A stretch of DNA of 18,401 nt from Campylobacterales bacterium (GTDB taxonomy: Bacteria; Campylobacterota; Campylobacteria; Campylobacterales; JALSKU01): assembly GCA_027038335.1 (NCBI GenBank), contig JALVWI010000031.1:1-18401 (forward strand), in the 5' to 3' direction. This document shows, piece by piece, positions 15,111 through 18,401 of the stretch. The first letter of the stretch is position 1. Each line of letters starts with the position of its first letter. The notes beneath the pieces were generated by a model. The model saw only the letters and a program-made list of their open reading frames with translations. It ran no database searches and was not told the origin of the DNA. The translations under genes and the position numbers were made by a program.

Positions 15111-15887
15111 TTATCCTAAAAACTCTTTAAAAACTCTTTGTGCATTATCTGTTGTAATATCACAAATCTCTTCATAACTTATATGTAATAATTCTGCCAT
15201 CTTTTTTGCAACAAAAGTTGTATAGTAGGGTTCATTTCTCTCACCTCTATGCGGATGTGGGGTAAGATAAGGTGCATCAGTTTCAAGTACAATTCTATCA
15301 AGCGGTATTTGAGGCAGAATTTCTACAAGTTTTTTAGCATTTTTAAAAGTCAAAACTCCTCCTATACCAAAATAAAATCCACTATTTGCCAATTCCAAAA
15401 GTATCTCACTTGCATTAAAACAGTGCAAAATACCAAGTTGTTTAAATTCCCCATAACTTTTAAGAATATCTAAGCTATCTTTACTTGCATCTCTTATATG
15501 CACTATCAAAGGCTTTTGATACTCAAAAGAGAGTTCTATCTGCTTTTTAAATATCTCTTTTTGTTTTTGTTTTAGCAACGGAGCATTTTCTTTATCCATT
15601 CTAAAATAATCCAATCCACACTCTCCTATCGCTATACACCTTTCATCCCTAAGATAATCCCTTAAAATACTTTCATCAAACTCTTCAAGATTGTACGGAT
15701 GAACCCCTGCGGCAAAATAAACATTATCATACTTATATGCTATCTCTTTAGCTCTAGGAAGGTCATTTATATCAGCTCCGGGTATCACAAAACCTTTTAC
15801 ACCGTTTTCTCCGGCTCTTTTTATAACTTCATCCAAATCCTCTTTATATCTTTTATCATCAAGATGACAATGGGTATCTATGATCAT
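15111..15887 (-). CDS. tatD: TatD-family metal-dependent hydrolase/DNase
   Basis: TatD-family proteins are TIM-barrel metalloenzymes with 3'-5' exonuclease activity on DNA or RNA, linked to DNA repair and RNA quality control. It has 258 residues, the family norm. The metal ligands are visible: His6 and His8 (DTHCHLD), Glu89 (AIGECGLDY), His130 (LIVHIRDA), His155 (LHCFNAS) and Asp204 (LETDAPYL), followed by the typical PHRGERNEP loop. It starts at ATG 15887, overlapping the recN stop by 4 nt, with GAGGAG just upstream. Which TatD paralogue it is, and its natural substrate, cannot be decided. Confidence 0.94.
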   Translation of the reverse strand: MIIDTHCHLDDKRYKEDLDEVIKRAGENGVKGFVIPGADINDLPRAKEIAYKYDNVYFAAGVHPYNLEEFDESILRDYLRDERCIAIGECGLDYFRMDKENAPLLKQKQKEIFKKQIELSFEYQKPLIVHIRDASKDSLDILKSYGEFKQLGILHCFNASEILLELANSGFYFGIGGVLTFKNAKKLVEILPQIPLDRIVLETDAPYLTPHPHRGERNEPYYTTFVAKKMAELLHISYEEICDITTDNAQRVFKEFLG

Positions 15888-17425
15888 TGCTTCTCCTCAT
15901 ACAAACTTTTTGCAAACTCTTTTGCTTTTTGGTGTATATTTTCACCACTTATCATTCTGGCCAATTCATTTATCTTGTCATCTTTTTCTTTGAGCTCTTT
16001 TACTTTTGACTTACCGGCTTCTTTATAGACTAAAAAGTGCATATCAGCTTGCGAAGTAAGTTGGGGCTGATGAGATATGGCAAAGATTTGATAATTTTTG
16101 GATAATTTTTTTAAAACTTTTGCTATACTCATAGACTCTTTTCCGCTTAGATTTGCATCAACCTCATCAAGTATAAGTATGCCGTTACCTTTAGTGTTTG
16201 TTATATCATTAAAAGCACTTAAAAATGAAAGCCTAACACGATTAAATTCTCCTGAACTTATTTTATTTAAAGTTATTCCCCAAAGATTTATATCTACTAT
16301 ATCCTCTCCTAATTCATTCATATCATCATCTAATAAACTAAGTGATATATTTGGAAGATAAAGAGATTTTAGATATTCATTTATGATGTTATTTAATTTT
16401 ATGATAGCATTTTTTCTTTTTTTTGTTATAGTTTTACACCTATTTTTACACTCTTGGAGTAATTTTTCACTTTTCTTTATAAGTTTATCTTTTTCAAAAG
16501 AGATATTATCATACTCCTCTAACTCCTCTTTTTTCTTTTGAAGATATACTAAACTCTCTTCGATAGAGCCATACCTTTGCATAAGATGAGATAATTTTTC
16601 TATCCTATCAAGAAGGGATTCTATATCTATATCATTTAGCTCCTCAAACCTCTCTTTGGCATTTTCAAAGTAAGCTCTAAGCTCATTTAAGCTTTCATCA
16701 AAAAATGCACTATCGATATCTAGTAAGTCAAGGGCTTCGCTTACAAAGTGTTCATACTCAAAAATCGCCTCTGCATTTTGTAAAGAGTTTAAAACTTTCT
16801 CCTTTTTTGAAAGAGATTTTTTTATCTCCATAAGCTCCTCATACTCCCCAGATTTTGGAGCAATTTCCTCTATCTTTTTTATCTCATAAGTAGCAAACTC
16901 TTTTAACTCTTCTATTTTTTGCTCTTTTTTTATGATTTCATTAAGCTTATTTTTACTATTTTGATATTTTAAAAAAATCTCTTTATACTCATTTAAATAA
17001 TTTTGATACATTTTGTCATCTTTAGATACAAGAGTATCTATGACACTCAAAAGTCGGCTATTTTCAAACTCTTTAGACTCTTTAAGCGAAAGATAGTCTA
17101 TAAACTCACTTGATATTTGTTTTATAATTTTTTTAGAAACTTGTGAGCCGTTTATAAAATATCTTGCACTTTTTGATTTGGTAAATTTAAATACATTTAT
17201 CTCTTCATTTTCTAAACCTACCTCCTCAAGCTCCAATTTATTATCCAAGGAAACTTCAGCAAGTTTTGCATTTATATCCTTGTATCCAAAAACTCCTAAA
17301 AGAGCATTTAAAAGTATAGATTTGCCTACTCCACTTATACCGCTAAAAAGTATAAGACCTTTGTCAAATTCAAGTTCAACCTCATCAAAACTTAGATAAT
17401 CTTTTAGGAAAAATCTCTCTATCAA
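15884..17425 (-). CDS. recN: DNA repair protein RecN
   Basis: RecN is an SMC-like ATPase that helps hold and repair broken DNA during recombination. It has 513 residues, shorter than E. coli RecN (about 550). An N-terminal Walker A (GISGVGKS, 29-36) differs from the usual GETGAGKS in its variable positions only. A long charged coiled coil (about 130-340, many Glu/Lys heptads) follows. The C-terminal half holds the ABC signature SSGEFNRVRLS (390-400) and Walker B ILILDEVDANLSG (416-428, Asp420, Glu421). It starts at TTG 17425, whose last bases overlap the nadK stop (TTGA), with a GGGGTGAT purine run upstream. TatD follows with a 4-nt overlap. Confidence 0.93.
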   Translation of the reverse strand: MIERFFLKDYLSFDEVELEFDKGLILFSGISGVGKSILLNALLGVFGYKDINAKLAEVSLDNKLELEEVGLENEEINVFKFTKSKSARYFINGSQVSKKIIKQISSEFIDYLSLKESKEFENSRLLSVIDTLVSKDDKMYQNYLNEYKEIFLKYQNSKNKLNEIIKKEQKIEELKEFATYEIKKIEEIAPKSGEYEELMEIKKSLSKKEKVLNSLQNAEAIFEYEHFVSEALDLLDIDSAFFDESLNELRAYFENAKERFEELNDIDIESLLDRIEKLSHLMQRYGSIEESLVYLQKKKEELEEYDNISFEKDKLIKKSEKLLQECKNRCKTITKKRKNAIIKLNNIINEYLKSLYLPNISLSLLDDDMNELGEDIVDINLWGITLNKISSGEFNRVRLSFLSAFNDITNTKGNGILILDEVDANLSGKESMSIAKVLKKLSKNYQIFAISHQPQLTSQADMHFLVYKEAGKSKVKELKEKDDKINELARMISGENIHQKAKEFAKSLYEEKQ

Positions 17426-18297
17426 GCATCACCCCATTTAAGTTTTTCTTTTAACACTTTGAAGTAATTTCTTTCAACTCTATGTATAAGTCTCACACCT
17501 TTTGTAGCCATTTTAAATTCGATACTTTCATAATCTTCCAAATGATAAATATCCTGCCCGTCTATAGCAACAAGTACTTTATCACTGCTTTTTATCTTGA
17601 CTTTAAAGTCTGCTGGAAGTATAAGAGGTCTTTGGGTCAAAGAGTGGGAACAAAGTGGAGTTAGTATCAATGCTTCAGTCAAAGGAAATACTACAGGTCC
17701 TCCGCTTGAAAGATTGTAAGCGGTTGATCCGGTTGGAGTTGATACTATAAGTCCATCACCGTAATAATTATTGAAATGAACATCATCTACGAATGCTTGT
17801 AAGTCAACCATACCTGCTACCATGGGTCTTGAAAAAACTATATCATTAAATGCAAAAGCACTTAAAGAATCCTCTTTTTTATGAAAAATTACTTCAAGAA
17901 CCATTCTTCTATCTATTCTATACTCATTTTTAAAGAGTTTATCTATAAAATTTTCCAATTCTTTTACATCAATATCAACCAAAAATCCTAACTTTCCTAT
18001 ATTTACTCCAAGGATTGGTTTATTGTATTTGAAACTTCTTCTGCTAACTGAGATAAGTGTACCGTCACCGCCCAAAGAAATGATAATATCGCTCATTTGA
18101 CACATTTTATCAAATTCTACACCCTCTACTCCCAGTAAAAATGCACTTTCACCATCTAGTATCAGTTGAACTCCATACAAATCAAGTTTATTTTTAATTT
18201 GTTTATAATACTTATGCAAATCGTGTGTATTTGGTCTGATAACAAGTCCGACTTTTTCAATTTTATCTATTTTTTCATCTATATTTATGGTTTGCAC
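17422..18297 (-). CDS. nadK: NAD kinase
   Basis: NAD kinase phosphorylates NAD to NADP. It has 291 residues, the usual length. Family motifs are clear: GGDGT at 76-80 (SLGGDGTLISVSRR), NIGKLGFLVDI near 95-105, and the NAD-binding loop DGLIVSTPTGSTAYNLSSGGP near 180-200. The start is GTG 18297, with AGGA on the minus strand (18305-18308) seven bases upstream. It is the first gene of the minus-strand operon, behind the promoter at 18322-18327. It overlaps recN by 4 nt; as I recall, nadK-recN adjacency is also found in other bacteria. As promoter-proximal gene it probably sets transcription of the whole envelope block. Confidence 0.95.
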   Translation of the reverse strand: MQTINIDEKIDKIEKVGLVIRPNTHDLHKYYKQIKNKLDLYGVQLILDGESAFLLGVEGVEFDKMCQMSDIIISLGGDGTLISVSRRSFKYNKPILGVNIGKLGFLVDIDVKELENFIDKLFKNEYRIDRRMVLEVIFHKKEDSLSAFAFNDIVFSRPMVAGMVDLQAFVDDVHFNNYYGDGLIVSTPTGSTAYNLSSGGPVVFPLTEALILTPLCSHSLTQRPLILPADFKVKIKSSDKVLVAIDGQDIYHLEDYESIEFKMATKGVRLIHRVERNYFKVLKEKLKWGDA

Positions 18298-18321
18298 AAC
18301 TTTTTCCTATTTCTAAAAATA

Positions 18322-18334
18322 ATTATAGTATAAT
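18322..18334. promoter_or_regulatory. Symmetric divergent promoter core (two facing -10 boxes)
   Basis: ATTATA-G-TATAAT is a near-perfect palindrome. Read on the plus strand, TATAAT (18329-18334) lies 26 nt before the ATG at 18361. Read on the minus strand, TATAAT (18327-18322) lies 24 nt before the nadK GTG. No clear -35 box is visible on either side. The spacing to both starts supports real promoters. Confidence 0.6.
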
Positions 18335-18360
18335 AGCAAAATTTCATTGAAGGAGTGTTT

Positions 18361-18401
18361 ATGAGTTCAAAAAGACTTAGCAAACTCGATGCACCCAAAA
18401 T
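18361..18401 (+). CDS. Start of an unidentified gene, cut by the window end
   Basis: Only the first 13 complete codons are visible (MSSKRLSKLDAPK), too little to identify a family. The gene start is well supported: ATG 18361 follows AAGGAG (18350-18355) at five bases, and a TATAAT lies at 18329-18334. It is divergent from nadK. The N-terminus is basic and polar with no signal peptide, which suggests a cytoplasmic protein. Confidence 0.6.
   Translation, partial: MSSKRLSKLDAPK

Noticed and set aside
15699..16028. 109-codon plus-strand open frame across the tatD/recN junction
   Set aside because: Both underlying genes have intact catalytic motifs, and this frame has no family features.
17320..17345. 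RecN Walker A GISGVGKS as a sign of inactivity
   Set aside because: Only variable positions differ from GETGAGKS; the Gly-Lys-Ser core, signature and Walker B are intact.
1..18401. A new defence system, prophage, mobile element, CRISPR array or RNA gene
   Set aside because: All genes but two (the small membrane protein and the truncated last gene) belong to well-known housekeeping, transport or envelope families. There are no transposase, integrase, nuclease-helicase or spacer-repeat patterns and no tRNA or rRNA sequence that I can see.

Overview
The window reads as ordinary, AT-rich chromosomal DNA from a member of the Campylobacterota (epsilonproteobacteria), probably a free-living Sulfurimonas-, Sulfurovum- or Arcobacter-like organism rather than a host-adapted Campylobacter. 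This rests on gene content and on the order of the minus-strand cluster. As I recall it, that order (nadK, recN, tatD, a lytic transglycosylase, rlpA, kdsC, lptC, lptA, engB, a small membrane protein, a class B PBP) matches the block in Campylobacter jejuni. No species can be fixed from sequence alone. Almost every base is coding. I see no RNA genes, insertion sequences, prophage, CRISPR array or defence system.

Left arm, plus strand. Positions 2-2954 hold a tripartite TRAP transporter (dctP, cut by the window edge, then dctQ and dctM). A hairpin follows dctP and a strong hairpin follows dctM. Next, behind a near-consensus promoter at 3042-3070, comes a thiamine ABC transporter (thiB-thiP-thiQ, 3124-6341). 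It is followed by the 16S rRNA maturation factor ybeY and a CaxA/YrbG-type Ca2+/cation antiporter (to 7728). The thi genes overlap, and ybeY and the antiporter share one base, so 3124-7728 is probably one transcript.

A 42-bp GC-rich gap (7729-7770) separates this from the converging minus-strand block. It resembles a short dispersed repeat.

Right arm, minus strand. Thirteen genes run from nadK (start at 18297) to mrdA (stop at 7771), mostly with 1-34-nt overlaps or gaps under 40 nt, so this is probably one long operon. It combines envelope building (mrdA/PBP2, mltD and rlpA for peptidoglycan; kdsC, lptC and lptA for Kdo supply and LPS export), housekeeping (engB for 50S assembly, tatD, recN, nadK) and amino-acid biosynthesis (hisB and an ArgA-like acetyltransferase). 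The two amino-acid genes look like insertions into the conserved envelope/repair order. Six of the thirteen start at GTG or TTG, mostly at coupled junctions.

At the far right, nadK and a divergent plus-strand gene (only 13 codons visible) share a 13-bp near-palindrome that supplies a TATAAT -10 box in each direction. The most notable signals are regulatory: heptamer repeats in the thiB and mltD leaders, the symmetric divergent promoter, the repeat-like convergent gap, and the absence of a thiamine riboswitch at thiB.
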